From Desulfobacterales bacterium (lineage in GTDB: Bacteria; Desulfobacterota; Desulfobacteria; Desulfobacterales; C00003060): a stretch of DNA of 19,013 bases. The stretch spans positions 1 to 19,013 of the forward strand of contig JAUWXJ010000021.1 of the NCBI GenBank assembly GCA_030616425.1, in the 5' to 3' direction. A program made the position numbers and the translations under genes. Below the pieces are notes generated by a model that ran no database searches, was not told the origin of the DNA, and was given only the letters and a program-made list of their open reading frames with translations. Below, piece by piece: positions 8,140-15,178 of the stretch (its first letter is position 1; each line of letters opens with the position of its first letter).

Positions 8140-8511
8140 TTAATGGACTGCAAATAGTTTTGAGATCGGCTCAGAGTACGGATGAGCGTAAATCAGAATC
8201 AAGGCAATAACCAGGGTATAAATACACAGGGCCTCGATCAAGGCCAGACCGATCAACATGGTCACGGTCACCTTACCTGAGGACTCTGGGTTCCTGGCAA
8301 TACCTTCGACCGCACTCTTGACTGCGGTGCCCATACCGAGACCGCATCCAAAGGCTGCGAGGGCAATAGCAAAGCCGGCGGCAAATACGGATACCGTGAA
8401 GTACTTCAAGGCGCTAATGGCCATCTCGTCACCTGCGGCATAGGCCACTGTGGAAAGGGCAAACAGCAAAAATGCAGACCCCAACGTGGAAAATGACAGT
8501 TTCTTGAACAT
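8140..8511 (-). CDS. atpE: ATP synthase F0 subunit c
   Basis: A 123-residue hydrophobic protein, longer than the ~80-residue E. coli subunit because of an N-terminal signal-like segment ending near AYAAGDE. Two membrane helices form the hairpin, with the conserved polar loop GIARNPE (about 70-76). The ion-binding carboxylate is Glu93 in LIEALCIY. The glutamine and ES/T residues typical of Na+-binding c subunits are absent: helix 1 reads GCGLGMG and Glu93 is followed by Ala. H+ coupling is therefore inferred. The c ring turns in the inner membrane during ATP synthesis or hydrolysis. The ribosome site is excellent (AAAGGAGGGAAG before the ATG), fitting the high copy number of c. It is the last gene of atpZ-atpI-atpB-atpE and is closed by a strong terminator. 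Confidence 0.96.
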   Translation of the reverse strand: MFKKLSFSTLGSAFLLFALSTVAYAAGDEMAISALKYFTVSVFAAGFAIALAAFGCGLGMGTAVKSAVEGIARNPESSGKVTVTMLIGLALIEALCIYTLVIALILIYAHPYSEPISKLFAVH

Positions 8512-8542
8512 AGACTCTTCCCTCCTTTACTGTGAAATTTTA

Positions 8543-9232
8543 TTAATGGGCTTCTTCCAATGCAAGTGTAAAGTACATAGTAGAAAGCAAGTAAAACACA
8601 AAGGCCTGAATAAAGCACACAAGGAGGCCCAGGACCAGCATGGGGAGCGGGGCAAAAAAGGCACCGGCCAGCATGAACAGAATCGACAAAACCAGTTCCT
8701 TGCCCATCATGTTTCCAAAAAGACGGATGCTGAGCGACATAATTCGGGCCAGGTGACCTATGGATTCAAGTACAATCATAAGCGGTGCCAACCACCATAT
8801 CGGCCCCGTAAACTGCTTGATGTACTTGGCGCCGTGAGTCATCACACCAATCACGTGCGTCATAATAAACACAGGGATTGCACAAGACAGGGTCGTATTA
8901 AGGTTCGCGGTAGGCGGTAATAACCCTGGTATCAGGCCTATAAGATTGCACACAAAGATATAGAGGAACACGGTGGCAAGGATTGGAAAGAAGCGGCGGC
9001 CTTCCTCACCGGTAATGTCCACCGTGAACTCTTCCATCCCACCAATGACAACCTCGAAAACGCTTTGCCACTTGGTCGGTATTATGCTGATCGCTCTGGT
9101 GGCAACAAGCCCAAAAACGATGAGGACGAGCATGACAAACCATGAATAGATCACGTGGGGATAGTGGTGGGCAAAATCGCCCAGCCCTATAAGGTCAAAG
9201 AGCTGTACCAGAAAGAGAATTGGATGTTCCAT
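8543..9232 (-). CDS. atpB: ATP synthase F0 subunit a
   Basis: A 229-residue multi-pass membrane protein of usual length. It provides the ion half-channels beside the c ring. The essential arginine is Arg170 in SLSIRLFGNMMG, and NLIGLIPG and the C-terminal FIQAFVFYLLSTMYFTLALEEAH are family hallmarks. The ATG at 9232 is preceded by AAGGAGA, which lies inside the end of atpI; only one base separates the atpI stop from this start, so translation is probably coupled. A 31-bp gap leads to atpE. Confidence 0.96.
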   Translation of the reverse strand: MEHPILFLVQLFDLIGLGDFAHHYPHVIYSWFVMLVLIVFGLVATRAISIIPTKWQSVFEVVIGGMEEFTVDITGEEGRRFFPILATVFLYIFVCNLIGLIPGLLPPTANLNTTLSCAIPVFIMTHVIGVMTHGAKYIKQFTGPIWWLAPLMIVLESIGHLARIMSLSIRLFGNMMGKELVLSILFMLAGAFFAPLPMLVLGLLVCFIQAFVFYLLSTMYFTLALEEAH

Positions 9233-9233
9233 A

Positions 9234-9620
9234 TCACGCCGTCTCCTTAAAGATGATTTTCCTTATTTCATTAAATGTTGCTATGAAGATGCTTGTGACC
9301 ACCACTGATAGGCCGATGATGAGCCCCAAGGGATTTACATAATGGTCCGCTATAAGAATATATATAATGACAACACTGGCCAAGAAACGTAGATAGTATT
9401 TACCTAAAACCACCCTCGTATCGGCAACATGTGGTGGCGTCAAGGCCGACTTGAGGGATCGATACATCAGTTGAAAATTAATGGTCACAATAAGGCCGCC
9501 AGCCAGGATCCCCCATGCAAAAGGCCCTGGTGCCAGGATAAAGCCGGAGGTTGTGACTATACAAAAAATGATCCAGTTCGTCAGTGTGATAAATCTGAGC
9601 AGGTTCCTCTCTATCCGCAT
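9234..9620 (-). CDS. atpI: ATP synthase I-like membrane protein
   Basis: A 128-residue protein with four predicted membrane helices (about residues 14-31, 34-52, 76-91 and 96-114), matching the AtpI/UncI family pattern and its usual place before atpB. AtpI proteins are not part of the mature enzyme; they have been linked to c-ring assembly and, in some bacteria, to cation supply. The family diverges strongly, so the call rests on topology and position together. The ATG at 9620 is 17 bp downstream of atpZ and has only a modest ribosome site. Confidence 0.8.
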   Translation of the reverse strand: MRIERNLLRFITLTNWIIFCIVTTSGFILAPGPFAWGILAGGLIVTINFQLMYRSLKSALTPPHVADTRVVLGKYYLRFLASVVIIYILIADHYVNPLGLIIGLSVVVTSIFIATFNEIRKIIFKETA

Positions 9621-9637
9621 GCCCTAAAGTTTTCCTG

Positions 9638-9859
9638 TTACAGTCTCCGGCTCCTTTTCACGGCCAGGTATATGTTGCGAAATCCGGCAATCACACCAAA
9701 ACCAAGAAAGATAAGCGTGAGCCACGGAGAGGTATTAAATACGCGGGTATCCAGCCAGTACCCAATGCCCAAGCCGATTAGCATGGCGAGGGCAATGGAA
9801 AAACTGAGGCTACTGTAATACCCTAGCTCCCTGAACAGTTTCTTGGTGTCTTCTTTCAT
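9638..9859 (-). CDS. atpZ: AtpZ/AtpI-type small membrane protein
   Basis: A 73-residue protein with two membrane helices (about 15-36 and 43-64) separated by a short loop. The sequence IGLGIGYWLDTRVF...SPWLTLIFLGFGVIAGFRNIY is typical of the AtpZ (ATPase gene 1) family that heads ATP synthase operons. A GGGGGAG ribosome site precedes the ATG at 9859. It opens the atpZ-atpI-atpB-atpE unit. Its exact job is unsettled; with AtpI it has been proposed to help divalent cation uptake or F0 assembly. Confidence 0.85.
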   Translation of the reverse strand: MKEDTKKLFRELGYYSSLSFSIALAMLIGLGIGYWLDTRVFNTSPWLTLIFLGFGVIAGFRNIYLAVKRSRRL

Positions 9860-9924
9860 GACAAAGAGCGCTCCCCCAAAAGACCGTATATGTCAAAATA
9901 TCCGACCTCTGGGAAATAAAGCGC

Positions 9925-9953
9925 CTCGTACCATATCATGGTTTTTAAGTCAA
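9925..9953 (-). promoter_or_regulatory. Weak candidate promoter for the atpZIBE unit
   Basis: On the minus strand TTGACT (9948-9953, 5/6) lies next to the hemL stop, followed by a 17-bp spacer and TACGAG (9925-9930, 3/6). The unit could also be read through from hemL, since no terminator is visible in the 97-bp gap. Confidence 0.3.
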
Positions 9954-9956
9954 TCC

Positions 9957-11246
9957 CTAAATTCGTAAAGCATCAAAAACCTCTTTGGCTGCCAAGATCG
10001 TTGCCTGGACGTCCCCTTCATTGTGGGCACTTGAGACGAAAAGTGCCTCGTATTGAGACGGGGCCAGGTAGATACCCCGTTCCAGCATCCCTTTGAAATA
10101 TTTTGCAAACATCGTGAGATCACTTATCTGGGCCCCGGCAAAGTCTGAAACACGCTTTTCGGTGAAAAAGAGCCCCAACATAGAGCCGACCCGATTGGTC
10201 ACCGCGGGGAGCCCTGCCTTGCGAACAGCCTCCCTGAGACCCGCTTCCAGCATAGCTGATCTCGCTTCCAGGATTTCATAGAACCCGGGCTCTTGCAAAG
10301 ATTTCAACGTGGCGATGCCGGCTGCCATGGCCACGGGGTTCCCGGAAAGGGTTCCGGCCTGATAGACCGGGCCCTCAGGGGCGATTTTCCTCATGATCTC
10401 TTTCTTTCCGCCGTAAGCCCCTACCGGAAGCCCGCCCCCAATGACCTTGCCCATGCAGGTAATATCCGGCATAATACCATAGAGGGCCTGAGCACCGCCG
10501 TAAGCAACACGGAAGCCTGTCATGACCTCATCAAATATAAGGATGATCCCGTGGTCCTGTGTCAATTTTCTCAGGGTCTGTAAGAATCCCTCTTCGGGCG
10601 GGACAAGTCCCATGTTCCCGGCCACAGGCTCAACGATAATGGCAGCAGTCTTGTCACCATTCTTGGAAACCACATTGGTTACTCGCTCCACGTCGTTATA
10701 TGGAAGCGAAAGGGTATTTTGCACGAACGCCTGGGGGACCCCGGGACTGCCGGGAATGCCTAGTGTCGCCACGCCGGAGCCCGCTGCTACCAGGAGGGTA
10801 TCAGCATGGCCATGATAGCAACCGTCGAACTTGATCAGCAGATCCCTGCCTGTGACACCCCGTGCCAGGCGGATGGCGCTCATGGTCGCCTCGGTGCCGG
10901 AGTTGACCATCCGGACCATCTCCACGGATGGAACCGCTTCGACAACCATCTCGGCCAGTTCTGTCTCAAGATCTGTAGGGGCCCCAAAGCTGGTCCCTCG
11001 CTCCAGCACACCTTGGATCGCTGCCACAACCTCAGGATGGCGGTGCCCTAGGATCATCGGGCCCCAGGAGCCCACGTAGTCTATATAGGCATTGCCATCC
11101 GCATCGAACACCCTGGAGCCCTCGGCTCGCTGTATAAAAAGAGGGTTTGCGTCCACTGAACGGCAAGCCCGCACCGGGCTGTTCACGCCACCGGGGATGA
11201 CCTTTTGGGCCTGTGCAAAGAGTTTTTCAGATAGGTCTTGTTTCAT
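9957..11246 (-). CDS. hemL: Glutamate-1-semialdehyde 2,1-aminomutase (HemL)
   Basis: A 429-residue PLP-dependent class III aminotransferase of normal length. HemL converts glutamate-1-semialdehyde to 5-aminolevulinate in the C5 route to tetrapyrroles (haem, sirohaem and corrinoids, all heavily used by sulfate-reducing bacteria). Diagnostic segments are VIPGGVNSPVRACR, DYVGSWGPMILGH, NSGTEATMSAIRLARG, CYHGHAD, IFDEVMTGFR and the Schiff-base lysine Lys267 in CMGKVIGGGLPVGAYGG. The ATG at 11246 has an AGGAG-type site, although about 13 nt away. The gene lies upstream of atpZ on the same strand; the order is suggestive of shared transcription but not proof. Confidence 0.96.
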   Translation of the reverse strand: MKQDLSEKLFAQAQKVIPGGVNSPVRACRSVDANPLFIQRAEGSRVFDADGNAYIDYVGSWGPMILGHRHPEVVAAIQGVLERGTSFGAPTDLETELAEMVVEAVPSVEMVRMVNSGTEATMSAIRLARGVTGRDLLIKFDGCYHGHADTLLVAAGSGVATLGIPGSPGVPQAFVQNTLSLPYNDVERVTNVVSKNGDKTAAIIVEPVAGNMGLVPPEEGFLQTLRKLTQDHGIILIFDEVMTGFRVAYGGAQALYGIMPDITCMGKVIGGGLPVGAYGGKKEIMRKIAPEGPVYQAGTLSGNPVAMAAGIATLKSLQEPGFYEILEARSAMLEAGLREAVRKAGLPAVTNRVGSMLGLFFTEKRVSDFAGAQISDLTMFAKYFKGMLERGIYLAPSQYEALFVSSAHNEGDVQATILAAKEVFDALRI

Positions 11247-11565
11247 CTACAACTATAGCTCCTCTCTTGCTCTATTTGAGAATGCACGGCAAGCGGATTC
11301 TCTGTCCCGCCAAAGCGAGACTGTAGGTATCTTCAATTTCTTATTTATTTTTTACCCTGGCAGAAATCAAGGTTTTTGTAAAGAGGCTGGGGTAAAGAAG
11401 AATTTCTGGAATGGCAAGATTTAGAAAGAAGCTAAGCTTTCGGATAGGTGGGTCCTCCTAATTGTATATGAGGCTCCCGGCCCTGGCCGCAGCTGAGGAT
11501 GTCTCAAAGTTTTCAAAAAACCCAAGGATAGGAGCGGGGTCCTCTGATCCGTCCAATAGAATTAT
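11247..11565. other. Intergenic region between fliA and hemL with a small hairpin and a coding-like remnant
   Basis: A 319-bp gap. GTCCCGC (11304-11310), loop CAAA, GCGAGAC (11315-11321) forms a 7-bp hairpin; the one mismatch on the plus strand becomes a U-G pair on the minus strand, so a hemL leader RNA would pair fully. It is 58 bp upstream of hemL and has no U-run. Closer to fliA (11461-11565) the fliA frame stays open for 35 codons after its stop and looks coding-like. I found no good terminator for fliA and no recognised riboswitch or strong promoter for hemL. Confidence 0.4.
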
Positions 11566-12390
11566 TTACATCTCCAAATACGATCTAAGTCTTGTGCGCA
11601 GCTTAATGACGGTCTTGGTATGAATCTGGGAGATTCTAGATTCAGTGAGGCCCATAACTTCCCCGATCTCCCTTAATGTCAACCCATCATAATAGTACAG
11701 TGAAACAACCATCTGCTCATTCTTGGGCAGACCCCTGATGCCATCAGCAATGACCCCATTGAGTTCCTGGGTGACGATATGGTTCACAGTGTCATGCTCC
11801 CCTCGGATTACGTTCTTGTATGATCTCTTGGATTCAACATTATTTTTATGACACTCCATATACTCATCAAGACTAAGAAGCTCAATACCCTGAGCCTTTT
11901 TGAGCATATCGAAGTAGGTATCCAAATCAATACCCATCTCTTCAGCTATCTCAGAATCCTCGGCTGGCCTGCCCAGTTTTCGTTCAACCGCCATCATGGC
12001 CTGTTCGATCTCACGAATCTTTTTCCTGACCGAACGAGGAATCCAGTCCATACCCCTGAGTTCGTCTAAGATTGCTCCCTTAATCCTGAATTCTGCATAC
12101 GTCTTTAACTGAACCCCTTTGCTCGGATCAAACTTTTCAATAGCATCCAGCAACCCGACAATCCCCGCGCTCATCAAATCATCTATGGATACACTCGGGG
12201 GAAGGCGTAAAGCTATTCGGTTCGCCAAGAATTTCACCAAAGGGGCATGCCGGGCAATCAATTCGAAGCGCTCCTCTTTATCCCTTACCCCCGACCACTC
12301 AAAGTTGGTCTCGTCGTAGCTCTCTCTTGCTTGAATCTTCTCCATATTATCACGGATATTGTGACAGTTCAGGGGCACATCATACCCCAC
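11566..12390 (-). CDS. fliA: Flagellar sigma factor sigma28 (FliA)
   Basis: A sigma70-family factor of up to 274 residues. Region 2 is visible in HAPLVKFLANRIALRLPP, SIDDLMSAGIVGLLDAIEKF and LKTYAEFRIKGAILDELR, followed by region 3 (DWIPRSVRKKIREIEQA). Region 4 contains GLPKNEQMVVSLYYYDGLTLREIGEVMGLTESRISQIHTK. These match FliA/WhiG-type factors that transcribe late flagellar and chemotaxis genes. The start is uncertain. GTG at 12390 lies only 5 nt past the flhG stop with AGGAG almost touching it; GTG at 12378 would have better spacing; ATG at 12345 gives a 259-residue protein closer to the family norm but has a weak ribosome site. It is the second gene of flhG-fliA, the usual order in flagellar operons. 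Confidence 0.93.
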   Translation of the reverse strand: MGYDVPLNCHNIRDNMEKIQARESYDETNFEWSGVRDKEERFELIARHAPLVKFLANRIALRLPPSVSIDDLMSAGIVGLLDAIEKFDPSKGVQLKTYAEFRIKGAILDELRGMDWIPRSVRKKIREIEQAMMAVERKLGRPAEDSEIAEEMGIDLDTYFDMLKKAQGIELLSLDEYMECHKNNVESKRSYKNVIRGEHDTVNHIVTQELNGVIADGIRGLPKNEQMVVSLYYYDGLTLREIGEVMGLTESRISQIHTKTVIKLRTRLRSYLEM

Positions 12391-12395
12391 ACTCC

Positions 12396-13298
12396 TCAGT
12401 GACGGCGCACGAGCTTTCTCCAGAAAAACTTGATATTCCCGTCAGAGGACCGATTCATCGAATCGTTTAGCAAACGCTGAGCTAAATCAAAAAAGCCCTT
12501 GCTCGATTCACTTTTCGGGTAAAGCTGCGACACGGTGCGTCGCTGTTTTACAGCCTTTTGAAACTTGTCGTCTTTCGATATAAACCCAATATATTCCAAG
12601 GATATATCCTTCAAAAAGTTTCCACTAACGTTACTCAAGTTTTCAAAGACGGACTTCCCTTCTTCTGCGTTATTCACCATGTTGACAAGCACCTTGAAAC
12701 TCCTGGTACCATGCTGGGTGAAGATGACCTTTATCAAGGTATAGGTATCTGTGATAGAACTCGGTTCAGACGTGGCCACCACAATCCGTTCCTGTGCGGC
12801 TATATTAAAATAGATGACGTTTGAAGAAATACCTGCCCCGGTGTCGATCAGGAGGACATCAAAGTCCTCATTTAATGTGTCGAACTCATTGAGCAGGTGT
12901 AGCTTCTGCCCATTCGTCAAATGGACCAACTCGTGCACCCCAGAACCCGCTGGAATGATAGAAATTTCTTCAGGGCCCTCAACGATAACCTCTGCAAGAT
13001 CCTTTTCACCGCTGATCACATGCTCAATGTTGTGGACAGGGTTGAGGCCAAAGATAATATCAATATTTGCCAACCCCAGGTTGCCGTCTAATATGAGCAC
13101 ACGCTTTCCGAGCCTTCTAAACGCTATGGCTAAGTTTGCAACAATACTGGTCTTTCCCACGCCCCCTTTGCCGCTGGTAACAGCAATAACGCGGGGGAAT
13201 GGTGACCCCACAGGGTAAGTGTTGACCTCTTCGACTCGGTTCATGTCATAAGCCTTGCTACTGACAGCCCCTCTTAAACCGTTCGCCTGATGCATCAT
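12396..13298 (-). CDS. flhG: Flagellar number regulator FlhG (MinD-like ATPase)
   Basis: A 300-residue ParA/MinD-type ATPase. The deviant Walker A is SGKGGVGKT (42-50), then LILDGNLGLANIDIIFGL and the switch LLIDTGAGI. The N-terminal HQANGLR resembles the DQAxxLR helix by which FlhG stimulates the GTPase FlhF, which separates FlhG from plain MinD. The Walker A' region reads DGN where DAD is common. FlhG limits flagellar number and place at the membrane. flhF and flhA, often directly upstream, are missing here; instead flhG has its own sigma54 promoter. The ATG at 13298 follows GGAGA by about 8 nt. fliA starts 5 nt after the stop, so the two are co-transcribed and perhaps coupled. Confidence 0.92.
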   Translation of the reverse strand: MMHQANGLRGAVSSKAYDMNRVEEVNTYPVGSPFPRVIAVTSGKGGVGKTSIVANLAIAFRRLGKRVLILDGNLGLANIDIIFGLNPVHNIEHVISGEKDLAEVIVEGPEEISIIPAGSGVHELVHLTNGQKLHLLNEFDTLNEDFDVLLIDTGAGISSNVIYFNIAAQERIVVATSEPSSITDTYTLIKVIFTQHGTRSFKVLVNMVNNAEEGKSVFENLSNVSGNFLKDISLEYIGFISKDDKFQKAVKQRRTVSQLYPKSESSKGFFDLAQRLLNDSMNRSSDGNIKFFWRKLVRRH

Positions 13299-13370
13299 AA
13301 GATTCTCCGCAATTTACTAATAATCGGCGTAATATGCCCGTCTTGATTCTTGCTTTACACAAATATTATA

Positions 13371-13385
13371 GCAATTATTGTGCCA
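13371..13385 (-). promoter_or_regulatory. Sigma54 promoter of flhG-fliA
   Basis: On the minus strand the sequence is TGGCACAATAATTGC, an exact match to TGGCAC-N5-TTGC with GG (-24) and GC (-12) ten bases apart. Transcription would start near 13359, about 61 nt before the flhG ATG. A sigma54-dependent activator is encoded immediately upstream on the same strand. Confidence 0.85.
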
Positions 13386-13423
13386 AGGAAATCACTGTAA
13401 ATATCGACAGGTTTTCCTTGGCA
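13381..13423. promoter_or_regulatory. 11-bp dyad overlapping the -24 box of the flhG promoter
   Basis: TGCCAAGGAAA (13381-13391) and TTTCCTTGGCA (13413-13423) form a perfect inverted repeat with a 21-bp spacer. The arm at 13381-13385 is the -24 element. A second dyad, CAATC...GATTG around ATTCGAAT, lies at 13431-13452 and could be part of an upstream activator site. Roles are inferred from position. Confidence 0.45.
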
Positions 13424-13492
13424 GGTGTCGCAATCTGCGATTCGAATGATTGAGTAGAAGAGTCTTGCCAACCCCTCGGTATCACAGCCTTT

Positions 13493-13639
13493 TTAGTCCT
13501 CATCCATAGATCCGGGATACTCCCAGTAACCAAAAATCTCTATTTCACACATAGCTCCCTTGCCCCTGTACGGCCTTTGAAATGAGGTGTTTATTTGGGA
13601 TGGCCTTTGGCTGACGATGAAAACCGTTAGATTTTTCAT
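13493..13639 (-). CDS. Possible small ORF (48 codons) in the flhG upstream region
   Basis: An ATG at 13639 opens a 48-residue frame ending at TAA (13493-13495). The C-terminal 19 residues, MCEIEIFGYWEYPGSMDED, look protein-like and can start at the inner ATG at 13552, where AAGG lies about 5 nt upstream within AAGGGAG. The outer ATG has no ribosome site. It sits 112 bp downstream of the activator stop and upstream of the flhG promoter elements. I do not recognise the peptide; it may be chance. Confidence 0.25.
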   Translation of the reverse strand: MKNLTVFIVSQRPSQINTSFQRPYRGKGAMCEIEIFGYWEYPGSMDED

Positions 13640-13719
13640 GCCCGTAAAGGAGGGGGAGCTGTCAGGTTTTTGACGACGATGACGGTAAAAGTAACTACTG
13701 AGGAATTGAAGGATGTGGC

Positions 13720-15108
13720 TTATGAACCAACGGAGGGTCTCTGCAGTTTTTTCTTTTTTATCTTTTCGATCAGGGTGGTCCGATTCATATTAAGGAGTTT
13801 TGCCGCCTTTGCCTTGACCCAGTTCGTCTCATCCAGGGCCTTGAGAATCAATTTCTTCTCATATTCTTCGACAGCATTGTCAAAACCGTGCTTGGGGATA
13901 GTGGTTTCAGCAGATTCAATCGCTCTGACATCCTCTCTGACCGATTCGGGGAGGTCATCCAAACCTATCTCATCACTGTTTGTAAGGATAACAACCCTTT
14001 CCACCAGATTCTCAAGTTCTCGCACGTTTCCAGGCCAATCGTACTGGATCAAGACATCCATCGTTTCTGGTGCAAACCCCTTCTGTTTTTGCTTCTCTTC
14101 GTTAAATTTCTTGAGAAAAAAATCTACAAGCAAAGGGATATCCGATCTTCTCTCCCTTAAAGGTGGGACCTCTATTGGAATTACATTAAGTCGGTAATAG
14201 AGGTCTTCTCTAAACGTGCCATTATTCGCAGCACTGATCAAGTCCTGGTTAGTTGCAGCAATAATGCGTATATCTGTTTGGATAGTCCTTGTGCTTCCAA
14301 CCCGTTCAAACTTCTGCTCCTGAAGTACCCTTAACAGCTTAATCTGAAGGTTGGGACTCATGTCCCCGATCTCATCCAAGAAAATTGTCCCTCCATCGGC
14401 AAGTTCAAAACGGCCAATGCGAGACTTGTGTGCACCTGTGAAGGCTCCTTTTTCATGACCAAACAACTCACTTTCCAAAAGCTCTTCAGGTATTGCCCCG
14501 CAATTAATGACAACCATAGGATTGTCTCTCCGGTCGCTGTTGTAATGGATTGCCTTGGCTATTAATTCCTTTCCCGTGCCACTCTCCCCGGTAATTAATA
14601 CCGTGCTGTCCGTATCACTCACCTTTTCTATCAGTTCAAACACCTTCTGAATCGGCTCGCTGTCACCAACAAAGTTTTCAAATCGATACTTTTTCCTGAG
14701 CTGCCGCCTCAAGAGGATGTTTTCTCTCTCCAGATGTTTGTATCTTAAGGCCTTCTCCACTACTATCAGTATCTCACCAGGCTTAACTGGTTTGCTAATA
14801 TAGTCAAAGGCCCCTGTCTTAATAGCTTCAACAGCGCCGTCAATGGTGCCATATCCGGTTAAGATAATGCATATCGTGTCAGGCGACCGATCAACAACAT
14901 GTCGTAGGACCATCATCCCATCAACCTCGGGCATCTTAAGATCGGTCACAACCAGATCGTAGAACTCGTCATCAATATGTTTGATGGCCCCTGTGCCGCT
15001 TGAGGCTGTGTCGACGGCATAGCCTTCTTCTTTTAGCACCTCCGCGATGATCTCCAGAATCTCGGGATCATCATCCACTATCAGTATCTTCGGCATCAGT
15101 TTTGCCAT
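13720..15108 (-). CDS. NtrC-family sigma54-dependent response regulator (FlrC/FleQ-like helix-turn-helix)
   Basis: A 462-residue regulator with receiver, AAA+ and Fis-type DNA-binding domains. The receiver (1-120) has the acidic DDD pocket and phospho-acceptor Asp56 in VVTDLKMP. The sigma54-interaction ATPase (~146-380) has Walker A GESGTGKE (174-181), an intact GAFTGA loop (221-226), Walker B IFLDEIGD (242-249) and the DWPGNVREL box. The C-terminal helix-turn-helix, AAKLLNMNRTTLIEKIKKKKLQ, resembles flagellar activators FlrC/FleQ (RTTLVEK). It should hydrolyse ATP to open sigma54 promoters once phosphorylated. Three exact sigma54 promoters lie within 3.5 kb, one directly downstream before flhG. 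A soluble histidine kinase gene is upstream on the same strand. The ATG at 15108 follows AAGGCGG. Confidence 0.93.
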   Translation of the reverse strand: MAKLMPKILIVDDDPEILEIIAEVLKEEGYAVDTASSGTGAIKHIDDEFYDLVVTDLKMPEVDGMMVLRHVVDRSPDTICIILTGYGTIDGAVEAIKTGAFDYISKPVKPGEILIVVEKALRYKHLERENILLRRQLRKKYRFENFVGDSEPIQKVFELIEKVSDTDSTVLITGESGTGKELIAKAIHYNSDRRDNPMVVINCGAIPEELLESELFGHEKGAFTGAHKSRIGRFELADGGTIFLDEIGDMSPNLQIKLLRVLQEQKFERVGSTRTIQTDIRIIAATNQDLISAANNGTFREDLYYRLNVIPIEVPPLRERRSDIPLLVDFFLKKFNEEKQKQKGFAPETMDVLIQYDWPGNVRELENLVERVVILTNSDEIGLDDLPESVREDVRAIESAETTIPKHGFDNAVEEYEKKLILKALDETNWVKAKAAKLLNMNRTTLIEKIKKKKLQRPSVGS

Positions 15109-15178
15109 AATGACCGCCTTACCACTTTGGGCCCAGATGGCCTACGGGGTCCGCGAATCGGAAGCCGCGCACCAAATC

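Noticed and set aside
11281..11330. c-di-GMP (GEMM) riboswitch before hemL, prompted by GGCAAGC and CCAAAGC words
   Set aside because: The conserved core order and second stem do not fit; only a simple 7-bp hairpin is supported.
13617..13673. Short plus-strand ORF (18 codons from ATG 13617) that could be extended by one frameshift
   Set aside because: Too short, needs a frameshift, and is antisense to the more plausible minus-strand small ORF.
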